From contig JBBIOU010000014.1 of the NCBI GenBank assembly GCA_037443205.1, positions 18,683-82,682 on the forward strand: a stretch of 64,000 nucleotides of DNA, given 5' to 3'. Below are positions 26,474-35,454 of the stretch, one piece after another (position 1 is the first letter of the stretch; the number at the start of each line of letters is the position of its first letter). The translations under genes and the position numbers were made by a program. The notes beneath the pieces were generated by a model that was not told the origin of the DNA, did not search any database, and worked only from the letters and a program-made list of their open reading frames with translations. Origin of the DNA: JBBIOU01 sp037443205. Its GTDB lineage: Bacteria > Bacteroidota > Bacteroidia > Flavobacteriales_D > UBA2798.

Positions 26474-28486
26474 ATGACAGAAAACAAACACACAAACTCC
26501 AGAAAAAACCCTAAACCCCAATTTAATTTTTATTGGATTTATGCCGCTATTGGCATCATTATCATCACCTTTAATTTGCTATACATGAACAATACATCCA
26601 GCGAAACAAGCTTTGATGAATTTAAAGCAATAGCAAAAAAAGGACATGTTGAACGCATAGAAATTGTAAATGGCCGAAATGTTCAGATATACATCAGGCG
26701 CGACAGCCTGACAAGCGGCATACACAATAAAAAATTTGCCGGTAAAAAACCGGCAGGGCCTCACTATCACTTTAACTCAGGGCCTGCAGCCGAAGAGTTT
26801 AAAAAAGAACTCAATGCACTTTTAGAATCGTTGCCGCCCGAATATCGTTTTAACTACAAATACTCAGAGCAACAAAACTGGGGCGCTGAAATATTAAGCT
26901 GGTTAATCCCTTTAATTTTACTGGTAGGAATTTGGGTATTTATTATGCGTAGAATGGGTGGTGGTGCAGCAGGTGGCGGACAAATATTTAACATAGGCCG
27001 CTCACGGGCACAATTATTCGATAAAGAAAAAAGCACCAATGTAACCTTTAACGATGTAGCCGGACTGGAAGGCGCCAAGGAAGAAATACAAGAAATAGTT
27101 GACTTTCTTAAAAACCCTAAAAAATACACCGAACTGGGCGCTAAAATACCTAAAGGTGCCTTGTTGGTTGGCCCTCCCGGCACAGGAAAAACACTTCTGG
27201 CAAAAGCCGTTGCCGGTGAAGCACAGGTACCCTTTTTCTCGCTCTCAGGTTCAGACTTTGTAGAAATGTTTGTAGGTGTGGGCGCTTCCAGAGTAAGAGA
27301 TTTATTTAGACAAGCCAAAGAAAAATCGCCCTGTATTATTTTTATTGATGAAATAGATGCTATCGGTCGTGCACGCGGCAAAAGCCCCAATATGGGCGCC
27401 AATGATGAACGCGAAAATACCCTAAACCAACTCTTGACAGAAATGGATGGCTTTGGTACCAATAGCGGTGTAATTATATTGGCTGCCACAAACCGTGCCG
27501 ATATTTTAGACCGCGCCCTGCTAAGACCCGGACGCTTTGACAGAACTATCTATGTTGACCTGCCCGACTTAAACGAACGCAAACAAATATTTGCCGTTCA
27601 CTTACGGCACATTAAAATTACCGAAGGTTTAGATGTAGATTTTTTAGCCAGACAAACACCCGGTTTTTCGGGTGCCGATATTGCAAACATCTGCAATGAA
27701 GCCGCTCTGATAGCTGCACGTAAAAAGAAAAAAGTAGTAGAAAAACAAGATTTTTTAGATGCCGTAGACAGAGTGATTGGCGGCCTGGAAAAGAAAAACA
27801 AAATTGTTTCACCCGAAGAAAAAAAAGTAATAGCCTACCACGAGGCCGGCCATGCTACTGTTAGTTGGTTACTCGAACACGCATCGCCACTGGTAAAAGT
27901 AACTATTGTTCCCCGCGGACAATCCTTAGGAGCAGCCTGGTACTTACCCGAAGAGCGACAAATAACCCGCACCGAACAATTACTCGATGAAATGTGTGCC
28001 ACATTGGGAGGTAGAGCCGCTGAAAAAGTAATTTTTAATAAAATATCTACCGGTGCATTAAGCGACTTAGAAAGAGTTACCAAAATGAGCTATGCCATGG
28101 TTACCATTTACGGACTGAATGAAAAACTAGGAAACATCAGCTATTACGACCCCCAGGGTGCTGAATTTACCTTTAGCAAACCCTACAGCGAAAAAACCTC
28201 CGAAATAATTGACGAAGAAGTTAGTAAACTCATAGAAAGTCAGTTTCAAAGAGCCGTAAATATATTATCCGAAAACAAAGAAAAACTTATTAAACTGGCC
28301 GAGCGACTATTGGAAAAAGAAGTAATCTTTAAAGAAGATTTGGAAAATATTTTTGGTAAACGACCCTGGGATAAAGACAATAACAATAACAACGAACAAT
28401 TAAAAAATAACCAAAACAACGAGGTAGAATGGAACCTCGATAACAAGAATCCAGAACAAGACAATAAATTAATCAATGAACCATAA
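26474..28486 (+). CDS. ftsH: ATP-dependent zinc metalloprotease FtsH
   Basis: A 670-residue membrane AAA+ protease with ATG at 26474; an open frame extends upstream into rsfS (26372) but lacks a sensible start. Two membrane segments flank a periplasmic domain (about residues 20-40 and 140-160). The AAA module has Walker A GPPGTGKT at 233-240, IIFIDEIDAIGR and the SRH RALLRPGRFDR. The zinc site HEAGH is at 456-460. It degrades unfolded and regulatory membrane and cytosolic proteins. The C-terminus carries an Asn-rich tail (KDNNNNNEQLKNNQNN), which overlaps the next ORF by 11 bases. Confidence 0.96.
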   Translation: MTENKHTNSRKNPKPQFNFYWIYAAIGIIIITFNLLYMNNTSSETSFDEFKAIAKKGHVERIEIVNGRNVQIYIRRDSLTSGIHNKKFAGKKPAGPHYHFNSGPAAEEFKKELNALLESLPPEYRFNYKYSEQQNWGAEILSWLIPLILLVGIWVFIMRRMGGGAAGGGQIFNIGRSRAQLFDKEKSTNVTFNDVAGLEGAKEEIQEIVDFLKNPKKYTELGAKIPKGALLVGPPGTGKTLLAKAVAGEAQVPFFSLSGSDFVEMFVGVGASRVRDLFRQAKEKSPCIIFIDEIDAIGRARGKSPNMGANDERENTLNQLLTEMDGFGTNSGVIILAATNRADILDRALLRPGRFDRTIYVDLPDLNERKQIFAVHLRHIKITEGLDVDFLARQTPGFSGADIANICNEAALIAARKKKKVVEKQDFLDAVDRVIGGLEKKNKIVSPEEKKVIAYHEAGHATVSWLLEHASPLVKVTIVPRGQSLGAAWYLPEERQITRTEQLLDEMCATLGGRAAEKVIFNKISTGALSDLERVTKMSYAMVTIYGLNEKLGNISYYDPQGAEFTFSKPYSEKTSEIIDEEVSKLIESQFQRAVNILSENKEKLIKLAERLLEKEVIFKEDLENIFGKRPWDKDNNNNNEQLKNNQNNEVEWNLDNKNPEQDNKLINEP

Positions 28487-28691
28487 CTGGGTAAAAATAT
28501 ATTCAGGCGAAAAATCAATCTCTATGCAAATACTTCAGATTATGCTGCAGGAACAAAATATTGAAGTACTTGCCATGAATAAAGCCGACAACCTTATTAC
28601 CCACAGCGGAATAATTGAATTGTATGTACCTAAAGATAAATACCTAAGCGCCCTTGCCATTGTAAATAAAAACAAATACCAATTAAACTAA
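28476..28691 (+). CDS. DUF2007-like small protein
   Basis: A 71-residue protein with the DUF2007 pattern: WVKIYSGEKSISMQILQIMLQEQNIEV, then an acidic/loop segment and ELYVPKDKYLSALAIVNK. The family is thought to have a ferredoxin-like fold related to PII-type signalling proteins, but no function is proven. It overlaps ftsH by 11 bases and is 1 base before cdsA, so it belongs to the same transcript; this linkage between ftsH, DUF2007 and cdsA is commonly retained in the phylum. Confidence 0.8.
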   Translation: MNHNWVKIYSGEKSISMQILQIMLQEQNIEVLAMNKADNLITHSGIIELYVPKDKYLSALAIVNKNKYQLN

Positions 28692-28692
28692 T

Positions 28693-29520
28693 ATGTTTAC
28701 CCGGGCAATCAGTGGTATATTATTCTTGCTTGTAGTTATTTCTGCCATTATCTATTCTAATTACACCCTGCTTTTGCTTTTTATGGTAATTATTGCAGGT
28801 GCATCATTTGAATTAAGTAAACTGCTTAACGCAATTTACAAAACTAATATTAACTCTTTTTGGGTAGCCCTCTTACCCACACTAATATATTTAATTTTAA
28901 TGTTATTATTCATGGATTTATACGATAGAAAATACGAATTAATTTTACTGCTTACATTACTTTCATTATTTTTTATTCCATTATACACAGCCATATTTTT
29001 TTTTAAAGACAATATACTGTCATATATCTTTTCTACTTATTTCAGTATGTTGTATATCTTATTACCATTTTTATTTTTAACTCTCGGCCACAAACCCGGT
29101 AAACTTATACCTAATTATAATTACAGCTATTACCTGTCATTTTTTATATTAATTTGGGTAAATGATACTTTTGCATACCTGAGCGGAAAATTTACGGGCA
29201 AACACAAGCTATACGAAAACATATCACCCAATAAAACCATAGAAGGTTTTATAGGCGGCATTATTTTTACCATTAGTGCTGGATTTGTTTTAAAAAATTT
29301 ACATTGGATAGAAGTAAGTAACCCTGTAAATATTATCGCACTTTGTTTACTGATTTCGATTAGCGCTACCTTGGGTGATTTATTTGAATCCAAACTGAAA
29401 AGAATGGCCGGAGTAAAAGATTCAGGAAATATTATGCCCGGTCATGGCGGTTTTTTAGACCGTTTTGACGGATTGTTGTTTGCTGCACCTGTTTACATAA
29501 TATTTAGTAACCTTTTTTGA
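28693..29520 (+). CDS. cdsA: phosphatidate cytidylyltransferase
   Basis: A 275-residue polytopic membrane enzyme that makes CDP-diacylglycerol from phosphatidate and CTP, the branch point of phospholipid synthesis. The CdsA signature is at the C-terminus: ESKLKRMAGVKDSGNIMPGHGGFLDRFDG (about residues 233-261). Upstream blocks include NDTFAYLSGKFTGKHKLYENISPNKTIEGFIGG. Eight or so membrane helices are apparent. It lies 1 base after the DUF2007 gene and 10 bases before the OsmC gene. Confidence 0.95.
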   Translation: MFTRAISGILFLLVVISAIIYSNYTLLLLFMVIIAGASFELSKLLNAIYKTNINSFWVALLPTLIYLILMLLFMDLYDRKYELILLLTLLSLFFIPLYTAIFFFKDNILSYIFSTYFSMLYILLPFLFLTLGHKPGKLIPNYNYSYYLSFFILIWVNDTFAYLSGKFTGKHKLYENISPNKTIEGFIGGIIFTISAGFVLKNLHWIEVSNPVNIIALCLLISISATLGDLFESKLKRMAGVKDSGNIMPGHGGFLDRFDGLLFAAPVYIIFSNLF

Positions 29521-29530
29521 TAATTAACTT

Positions 29531-29959
29531 ATGAACGTAACCGTAAAAAGAGCCGATAATAAAAAATTTCATCTCATTGCAAAAAATACTACCGGTAACG
29601 AAATACACATGGATGCAAATCCGACTCTGGGAGGAGAAAACAAAGGAGCACGCCCCATGGAAATGCTGCTGATGGCTTTAGGCGGCTGCAGTGCTATAGA
29701 CATCATTAATATACTAAACAAACAACGCAGCAACGAATTTGAATTAGAAATAGAAATAAACGGCCAAAGACAAACCGGCAAAGAACCTTCGCCTTTTGAA
29801 ATGATAGACATACTATTTATTTTTAACGGTAAATTAGAAATTGAAAAAGTAAAAAGAGCCGTAAATTTATCCGTAGAAAAATACTGCTCGGTAGCTAAAA
29901 CTCTAGAAAAAACTGCTCAAATAAACTACCGCATAAAATTGAATAACCAAATGCTCTAA
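29531..29959 (+). CDS. OsmC family peroxiredoxin-like protein
   Basis: A 142-residue OsmC/Ohr family protein. The two redox cysteines are in GGCSAIDIINIL (about residue 58) and VEKYCSVAKTL (about residue 120). The N-terminal strand region and GARPMEMLLMALGGCS block are typical. OsmC proteins reduce organic peroxides with the two cysteines; some of the YhfA-like group have an unknown substrate, and this short form fits that group. It is in the cdsA-metZ transcript, 10 bases after cdsA and 15 before metZ. Confidence 0.88.
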   Translation: MNVTVKRADNKKFHLIAKNTTGNEIHMDANPTLGGENKGARPMEMLLMALGGCSAIDIINILNKQRSNEFELEIEINGQRQTGKEPSPFEMIDILFIFNGKLEIEKVKRAVNLSVEKYCSVAKTLEKTAQINYRIKLNNQML

Positions 29960-29974
29960 GTAATATTACAACAA

Positions 29975-31147
29975 ATGAAAAACGAAGTAACAAAAGCCAT
30001 ACGCACGCAAATAAAAAGTACACACGCTAAAGAACACAGCACACCATTATATCTAACCTCCAGTTTTACTTTTGATGATTCGGAAGAAATGCGCGCAGCC
30101 TTTGCCGATGAAATTGAAAGACCTATATACAGCCGTTTTTCTAATCCTAACTGCGATGAGTTTATAGAAAAAATTTGCTTAATGGAAGAAACAGAAGCCG
30201 GTTATGCCACAGCCTCGGGCATGGCTGCTATCTTTGCAACCTTTGCTGCTTTTTGTAAAAGCGGTGATAATATTGTTTCCTGCAAATCGGTGTTTGGAGC
30301 CACACACACTATCTTAACAAAAATTTTACCTAAATGGAATATTTCTACTACCTATGTGGATGTAAATGCCGATAAAAATACCTGGTTAAATGCCATAAAT
30401 AATAACACCCGATTGTTATATATTGAAAACCCTACTAACCCCGGTATAGATATTTTAGATTTGGAAATGCTCGGAGAAATTTGCCGGCAAAAAAAAATAC
30501 TTTATGTAGTTGACAATTGTTTTGCTACGCCTTGTTTGCAAAAACCGGTGCGCTACGGAGCAGATTTAATTATACATTCGGCTACTAAGTTTATTGACGG
30601 GCAAGGCAGAGTAAACGGAGGTATTATAACCGGCAAAAAAGCATTTATCAAAGAGATATATAACTTTTGTCGCAGCACCGGTCCTGCTTTATCGCCATTT
30701 AATGCATGGGTCTTATCCAAAAGTCTCGAAACACTTTCCTTACGCATGGAAAAACACAGTCAAAACGCTCTTATAACCGCCCAATATCTTGCAAAAGAAA
30801 CAAATAAAATTACCTCCGTAAAATACCCGTTTTTACCCTCACACCCACAATATCAATTAGCCACTAAACAAATGAAAGCCGGAGGTGCGCTGATAAGTTT
30901 TGAACTTAAGCAAGGACTTAGTGCCGGACAAAAATTTTTAAATGCACTACGCTTATGTTCTCTTACTGCAAATTTGGGCGATACCAGAACAATTATTACG
31001 CACCCTGCCTCTACTACTCACGCAAAATTAACTCTGCAGGAAAGATTAGAAACCGGAATCACAGACGGATTAATTCGAATATCGGTTGGGCTGGAAGATG
31101 TTGATGATATTATAGGCGACATACAACAAGCCCTTGATAAAATCTAA
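29975..31147 (+). CDS. metZ: Cys/Met metabolism PLP enzyme, probably O-succinylhomoserine sulfhydrylase
   Basis: A 390-residue fold-type I PLP enzyme of the gamma-family. PLP is bound by Lys205 in IIHSATKFIDGQG; other blocks are YSRFSNPNCDEFIEKI, TASGMAAIFATF and YIENPTNPGIDILD. The GATHTIL and SATKFIDGQGRVNGGI variants resemble MetZ-type O-succinylhomoserine sulfhydrylases, which make homocysteine directly from sulfide, rather than MetB or MetC. Substrate assignment within the family is by pattern only. No SAM riboswitch can fit the 15 bases upstream. Confidence 0.8.
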   Translation: MKNEVTKAIRTQIKSTHAKEHSTPLYLTSSFTFDDSEEMRAAFADEIERPIYSRFSNPNCDEFIEKICLMEETEAGYATASGMAAIFATFAAFCKSGDNIVSCKSVFGATHTILTKILPKWNISTTYVDVNADKNTWLNAINNNTRLLYIENPTNPGIDILDLEMLGEICRQKKILYVVDNCFATPCLQKPVRYGADLIIHSATKFIDGQGRVNGGIITGKKAFIKEIYNFCRSTGPALSPFNAWVLSKSLETLSLRMEKHSQNALITAQYLAKETNKITSVKYPFLPSHPQYQLATKQMKAGGALISFELKQGLSAGQKFLNALRLCSLTANLGDTRTIITHPASTTHAKLTLQERLETGITDGLIRISVGLEDVDDIIGDIQQALDKI

Positions 31148-31168
31148 TATTAACAACCGGTAAGTTAT

Positions 31169-32446
31169 TTAATAGTTGTATTTATTTTTCCATCTGTTTT
31201 TAAGAAATTGCCTTAGTTCTTCTTCTCGCGGATTTTTACCGGGATCGTAAAATTTAGTATTTTTAATTTCATCCGGTAAATACTCCTGCTCAAAAAAATT
31301 ATTTTCGTAATTATGAGCGTACTTATAATCTTTACCATATCCCAACTCTTTCATCAGATAGGTAGGCGCATTGCGCAAATGAAGCGGGACCGGCAAGTTT
31401 GGATATTTTACAACCGCCTGTTGCGCATTATTGATAGCCTGATAAGAAGCGTTACTCTTTGGCGAACAAGCTAAATAAACCGCACATTGCGACAAAATTA
31501 TTCTGGCTTCGGGCCAACCTATAACATTAACAGCCTGAAAAGTATTATTGGCTAAAATCATAGCAGTAGGGTTAGCATTGCCTATATCTTCGGATGCTAA
31601 GATTAACATTCTGCGGGCAATAAAAGAGGGGTCTTCTCCGGCTTCAACCATTCGCGCCAGCCAGTAAACTGCAGCATTGGGATCGCTGCCACGCATAGAC
31701 TTTATAAAGGCAGAAATTATATCATAATGTTGCTCACCTGTTTTATCATAAAGCGATAAATTTTGTTGAATACTTTTTTCAACCAAATCGTTGGTAATTA
31801 TAATTTCGGTACCATCGTAGGTATTCACTACCAACTCTAAGGCATTTAATAATTTACGGGCATCTCCACCCGAAAAAGCAATAAGCGCATCTGTTTCCTC
31901 CAAAATAATTTTTTGTCGGGCTAAAAATTTATCCGTTTTTATAGCCTTATGTAAAAGTGCTTCTAATTGATTTTTTTCTAAATGTTTTAAAGTATAAACC
32001 TGACAGCGCGACAATAAAGCAGGAATAACTTCAAAGGAAGGGTTTTCGGTGGTAGCACCTATCAAAGTTATTATACCTTGTTCAACTGCTCCCAGCAAGG
32101 AATCTTGCTGAGATTTACTGAAACGATGAATTTCATCAATAAATAAAACCGGATTTTGTGCTACAAACAAATCGCGGGCTTTAACTTTATCTATCACCTC
32201 GCGCACATCTTTAACTCCCGAATTTATTGCACTAAGGGTATAAAAAGGTTTATTTAATTCTTTGGCCAACAAACGGGCTAAGGTAGTTTTTCCTACTCCC
32301 GGAGGGCCCCACAAAATCATCGAAGGCAATATACCATTGGCAATTGCACGTTGTAACACAGAATTTACTCCAACAATATGTTCCTGGCCTGCATAATCTT
32401 GCAATTTTTCAGGCCGCATACGCTCGGCTAAGGGAATTGATTGCAT
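31169..32446 (-). CDS. rarA: replication-associated recombination protein A
   Basis: A 425-residue AAA+ ATPase of the RarA/MgsA/WRNIP1 family, which acts at stalled replication forks. Walker A GPPGVGKT is at 47-54 and Walker B FIDEIHRF about residue 102-109, followed by the sensor-1 IGATTENPSFEV. The N-terminus PLAERMRPEKLQDYAGQEHIVG and C-terminal segments YLPDEIKNTKFYDPG are family-specific. Single gene, convergent with metZ and divergent from the SGNH hydrolase gene. Confidence 0.95.
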   Translation of the reverse strand: MQSIPLAERMRPEKLQDYAGQEHIVGVNSVLQRAIANGILPSMILWGPPGVGKTTLARLLAKELNKPFYTLSAINSGVKDVREVIDKVKARDLFVAQNPVLFIDEIHRFSKSQQDSLLGAVEQGIITLIGATTENPSFEVIPALLSRCQVYTLKHLEKNQLEALLHKAIKTDKFLARQKIILEETDALIAFSGGDARKLLNALELVVNTYDGTEIIITNDLVEKSIQQNLSLYDKTGEQHYDIISAFIKSMRGSDPNAAVYWLARMVEAGEDPSFIARRMLILASEDIGNANPTAMILANNTFQAVNVIGWPEARIILSQCAVYLACSPKSNASYQAINNAQQAVVKYPNLPVPLHLRNAPTYLMKELGYGKDYKYAHNYENNFFEQEYLPDEIKNTKFYDPGKNPREEELRQFLKNRWKNKYNY

Positions 32447-32510
32447 CGTGCTAAGTTACCAATAATTCAGATAACTAATACTGAATGTGCCGGATGGTGA
32501 GTGCATTGGG

Positions 32511-32566
32511 TTATAGGCCATCAGGCGAGCGTTACGTTTACAAATGCATAATTGCGGATAACCGGG
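32511..32566. repeat. intergenic repeat, copy 1 (CCATCAGGCGAGCgTTACG family)
   Basis: GGTTATaggCCATCAGGCGAGCGTTACG in the rarA upstream gap closely matches 41515-41541, with a nearby second shared segment (TTGCGGATA here, TATCCGCAA at 41578-41586 in inverted orientation). These look like copies of one small non-coding extragenic repeat. Confidence 0.55.
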
Positions 32567-32606
32567 GATAAACTTTTGGTTGTCAAAAACAATTTACAGA
32601 ATTCCA

Positions 32607-32635
32607 TTTGTAACACAGGCTTATTTCTACTTTTG
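32607..32635 (+). promoter_or_regulatory. Bacteroidota promoter for the SGNH-SGNH-MBOAT operon
   Basis: TTTG (32607-32610), 17 bases, then TACTTTTG (32628-32635) fits the -33/-7 consensus. It ends 9 bases before the ATG at 32645, which argues against the longer ORF start at 32552. Confidence 0.65.
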
Positions 32636-32644
32636 TATGAAAGA

Positions 32645-34147
32645 ATGAATCAACTTAAGCCACATCATGTATTGTTATTTACCATAGGGGTATTTTTACC
32701 GCTGTTGGCTTTGATGTTTGTGGTCCCTGATAGTGGATTTGAATTTGGTAGCCTTACCCTCAAATATCCTACAGCTGATAAGTTTTTTAATCAAGCTAGA
32801 ACACAAAAGAAAGATATAAGCGACATATTGGCCAAAGTTGATACTACCCTCAATGACATTGATACCACTAAAAATCAAATTAAACACAAAAACACTGATA
32901 GCGATTTAGGAAATCCCAGCGATACTTCTGAAATAAAAACAGGAAATGTAACTCAACGCATAGAATTTGGACCTGAGGGAGCAAGTATTTTATATCCGTT
33001 TTTTGCAAAGATGCGCAATGCCTCTAAAGAAAAAAAAACCATACGCATCTTACATTATGGCGACTCGCAGATAGAAGGCGACCGCATAACAGCGTTTATT
33101 AGAGGTAAACTGCAAAGTAAATTCGGAGGAAGTGGCCCCGGACTTATACCTGCCTATAATCAATACCACACAGTAAGTTTTACACAAACTCTTTCATCAA
33201 ATTTTAAACGCTACACGGCATTTGGAAATGTTGATAAAAAAGTGAAACATAAAAAATACGGTGTCATGGTATCTTTTGCCAGATTTACCGATATAATAGA
33301 AGATAGCCTGATAGCTACACTAAACAACAGCGAAGGCTGGATAGAAATAGCACCGCATAAGTCGGCTCACGGACATGCTAAATCTTTTAATCGCATACGG
33401 ATGTTTTATGGAAATTGCAAAACAACCACCTCATTAAAAGTATATAAAGATGGTGAATTAATACATGAAGACACACTGATACCGGACGGCAATTATCACA
33501 TTTTTGAATTACGGTTTAATGAAACACCCCAATCACTCAAATATGTATTTGTAAGTAAAAGCAGCCCCGACATTTATGCTTTTAGCCTGGATGGCACCTT
33601 GGGTATAGCTATAGATAACATAGCCATGCGCGGTTCATCAGGTACATTTTTAGGGCAATGCGACCAAAGTTTAATGAAACGTATGTATGATGATTTGGGC
33701 GTAGAACTTTTTATTATGCAGTTTGGCGGAAATGTTATGCCCTATTTAGATGACGAAAAAGAACTGAAACAATATGCAGGATATTTTGAATCGCAGTTGC
33801 ACACACTCCGCAGGCTAAGACCTTCGGCATGTATTTTGGTTATTGGGCCATCAGATATGTCGGTAAAAGATGGTGAAGAATACAAAACCTATCCGCTGTT
33901 ACCTTTGCTTGTACAACAATTAAAAGAAGCTGCTTTTAAAGCTCGGGCAGGGTATTGGGATATGTATAGCGCCATGGGCGGTGAAAACTCTATGCCTACC
34001 TGGGTTGAAAAAGAACTGGCGTCACCCGATTATATACATTTTTCACCGTCAGGAGCAAGATACATAGCTCAGATGTTTTATGATGCATTTATATTAGAAT
34101 ATAAAAAATTTGAAACTCATAACACCGCGCAAGAACACAACCCCTAA
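32645..34147 (+). CDS. SGNH/GDSL-like hydrolase, membrane-anchored
   Basis: A 500-residue protein starting at ATG 32645 just after a good promoter. Residues about 8-27 form an N-terminal membrane anchor (VLLFTIGVFLPLLALMFVV). The SGNH block I is RILHYGDSQIEGDRITAFI, with the Ser nucleophile in GDSQ; a Gly/Asn-containing block is FIMQFGGNVMPY, and the last block DYIHFSPSGARYIA carries the catalytic Asp-x-x-His. Such proteins attach or remove acyl groups on surface polysaccharides (AlgJ/AlgX-like role). It is followed by a second SGNH gene with a 1-base overlap and then an MBOAT gene; together they look like an O-acylation module. Confidence 0.8.
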   Translation: MNQLKPHHVLLFTIGVFLPLLALMFVVPDSGFEFGSLTLKYPTADKFFNQARTQKKDISDILAKVDTTLNDIDTTKNQIKHKNTDSDLGNPSDTSEIKTGNVTQRIEFGPEGASILYPFFAKMRNASKEKKTIRILHYGDSQIEGDRITAFIRGKLQSKFGGSGPGLIPAYNQYHTVSFTQTLSSNFKRYTAFGNVDKKVKHKKYGVMVSFARFTDIIEDSLIATLNNSEGWIEIAPHKSAHGHAKSFNRIRMFYGNCKTTTSLKVYKDGELIHEDTLIPDGNYHIFELRFNETPQSLKYVFVSKSSPDIYAFSLDGTLGIAIDNIAMRGSSGTFLGQCDQSLMKRMYDDLGVELFIMQFGGNVMPYLDDEKELKQYAGYFESQLHTLRRLRPSACILVIGPSDMSVKDGEEYKTYPLLPLLVQQLKEAAFKARAGYWDMYSAMGGENSMPTWVEKELASPDYIHFSPSGARYIAQMFYDAFILEYKKFETHNTAQEHNP

Positions 34148-35454
34148 TGAAAAAAATTATTGCTCATATTATTTTTTTATTTCTGTTTTACCGGGCTTAC
34201 AGCCAACCTGAATCTTTTTTAGATACAACCGATACCTTAATGGGGATAATAGACTCTTCAACAGCAACAAGTTATCCCTTTATAAAATTTAGCGAAAACC
34301 GATATATTTTTTACTCTCAACCGGCAAATGCCTGGATACGCTTACACGGAAAAATGGATAGCTTAATTAATTACCGAAAAAGCCAGGTAGTAATTTATCA
34401 TATTGGCGGTTCGCATATACAAGCTGACCATTATACAAACAAAGTAAGAACTCATCTAAATACTTATTGGCCCAATTTAAATGGCCCTAAAGGAATCATC
34501 TTCCCATATACGGTTGCGGGCACCAATAATCCGTGGAGTTATATATCAGAGCACACCGGTAAATGGCAGGCACATAAAAATGTTGATCGCAAAGACACAA
34601 CCAAACTTGGATTACTGGGTATTGCAGTAAGTACTAACGATTCTTTAGCCTCTATCAAAATGTATTACAGAAAAAGCGAAGAACGTAAACCTAAATTTCA
34701 TAAAGTAAAAGTTTACCATAACATAGGTTACCATAACTATAATTTATTTTGGTCGGATAGCACTAATGTCAAACAAATTTATCATGATGCACTTACAGGA
34801 TACACAGAATTTATTTTAAAAAATGAAACAGACACTTTTTGTATTTTAGCAATTCGAAAAAATACAGACACCTCATCGCGCTTTATTTTTTATGGAACAG
34901 AATTACTAAGCAATGAACCGGGTGTAATTTATAATTCGATTGGTGTAAACGGAGCATCATTTACCTCGTATTTAAAGTGTGTTGATTTTGAAAAACAACT
35001 TGCAGTTTTAAAACCCGATTTATTTATAATTTCTATTGGTACCAACGATGCCAATGTTCCCTACGATGATTTTAGACCTGAAATATATAAAGCAAATTAC
35101 GAAGCTTTAATTAAACGTATATTAAACGCGAACCCTAATGCTGCAATTTTGTTAACCGTACCCAACGATGCTTACTATTACAGAAGATACCCGAATAAAA
35201 ATATTCCTCGCGTAAGAGATGTAATTATTGAATTAGCCACTCAATACGGATTTGCCGTATGGGATTTTTTTAGCATCATGGGAGGATTAGGCTCGTCACA
35301 AAACTGGTATAAAAACAATTTAATGATTAAGGATAGAATACATTTTACTTACCAGGGCTACCTGTTAAAAGGTGATTTATTTTTTGAAGCATTTTTAAAA
35401 TATATGGACGAATTTGAATACAGAAAAATAGCCGAAAAAAACAATAAGAACTAG
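34147..35454 (+). CDS. second SGNH/GDSL-like hydrolase, exported
   Basis: A 435-residue protein with a signal peptide (IIAHIIFLFLFYRAYSQ). The SGNH block I reads VVIYHIGGSHIQADHYT, in which the GDS is replaced by GGS with Ser kept. Block III is LFIISIGTNDANVPYDDF, and the C-terminal block DRIHFTYQGYLLKGD holds Asp and His. It is probably periplasmic and works with the downstream MBOAT acyltransferase, as AlgJ/AlgX or PatB do with AlgI/PatA; that comparison is inference from order. It overlaps the first SGNH gene and the MBOAT gene by one base each. Confidence 0.8.
   Translation: MKKIIAHIIFLFLFYRAYSQPESFLDTTDTLMGIIDSSTATSYPFIKFSENRYIFYSQPANAWIRLHGKMDSLINYRKSQVVIYHIGGSHIQADHYTNKVRTHLNTYWPNLNGPKGIIFPYTVAGTNNPWSYISEHTGKWQAHKNVDRKDTTKLGLLGIAVSTNDSLASIKMYYRKSEERKPKFHKVKVYHNIGYHNYNLFWSDSTNVKQIYHDALTGYTEFILKNETDTFCILAIRKNTDTSSRFIFYGTELLSNEPGVIYNSIGVNGASFTSYLKCVDFEKQLAVLKPDLFIISIGTNDANVPYDDFRPEIYKANYEALIKRILNANPNAAILLTVPNDAYYYRRYPNKNIPRVRDVIIELATQYGFAVWDFFSIMGGLGSSQNWYKNNLMIKDRIHFTYQGYLLKGDLFFEAFLKYMDEFEYRKIAEKNNKN

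Noticed and set aside
29960..29974. SAM riboswitch before metZ
   Set aside because: Only 15 bases separate osmC-like gene and metZ; no room for an aptamer.
32552..32644. Upstream start of the first SGNH gene
   Set aside because: A good promoter (32607-32635) lies inside this stretch, and the ATG at 32645 gives a proper membrane anchor.
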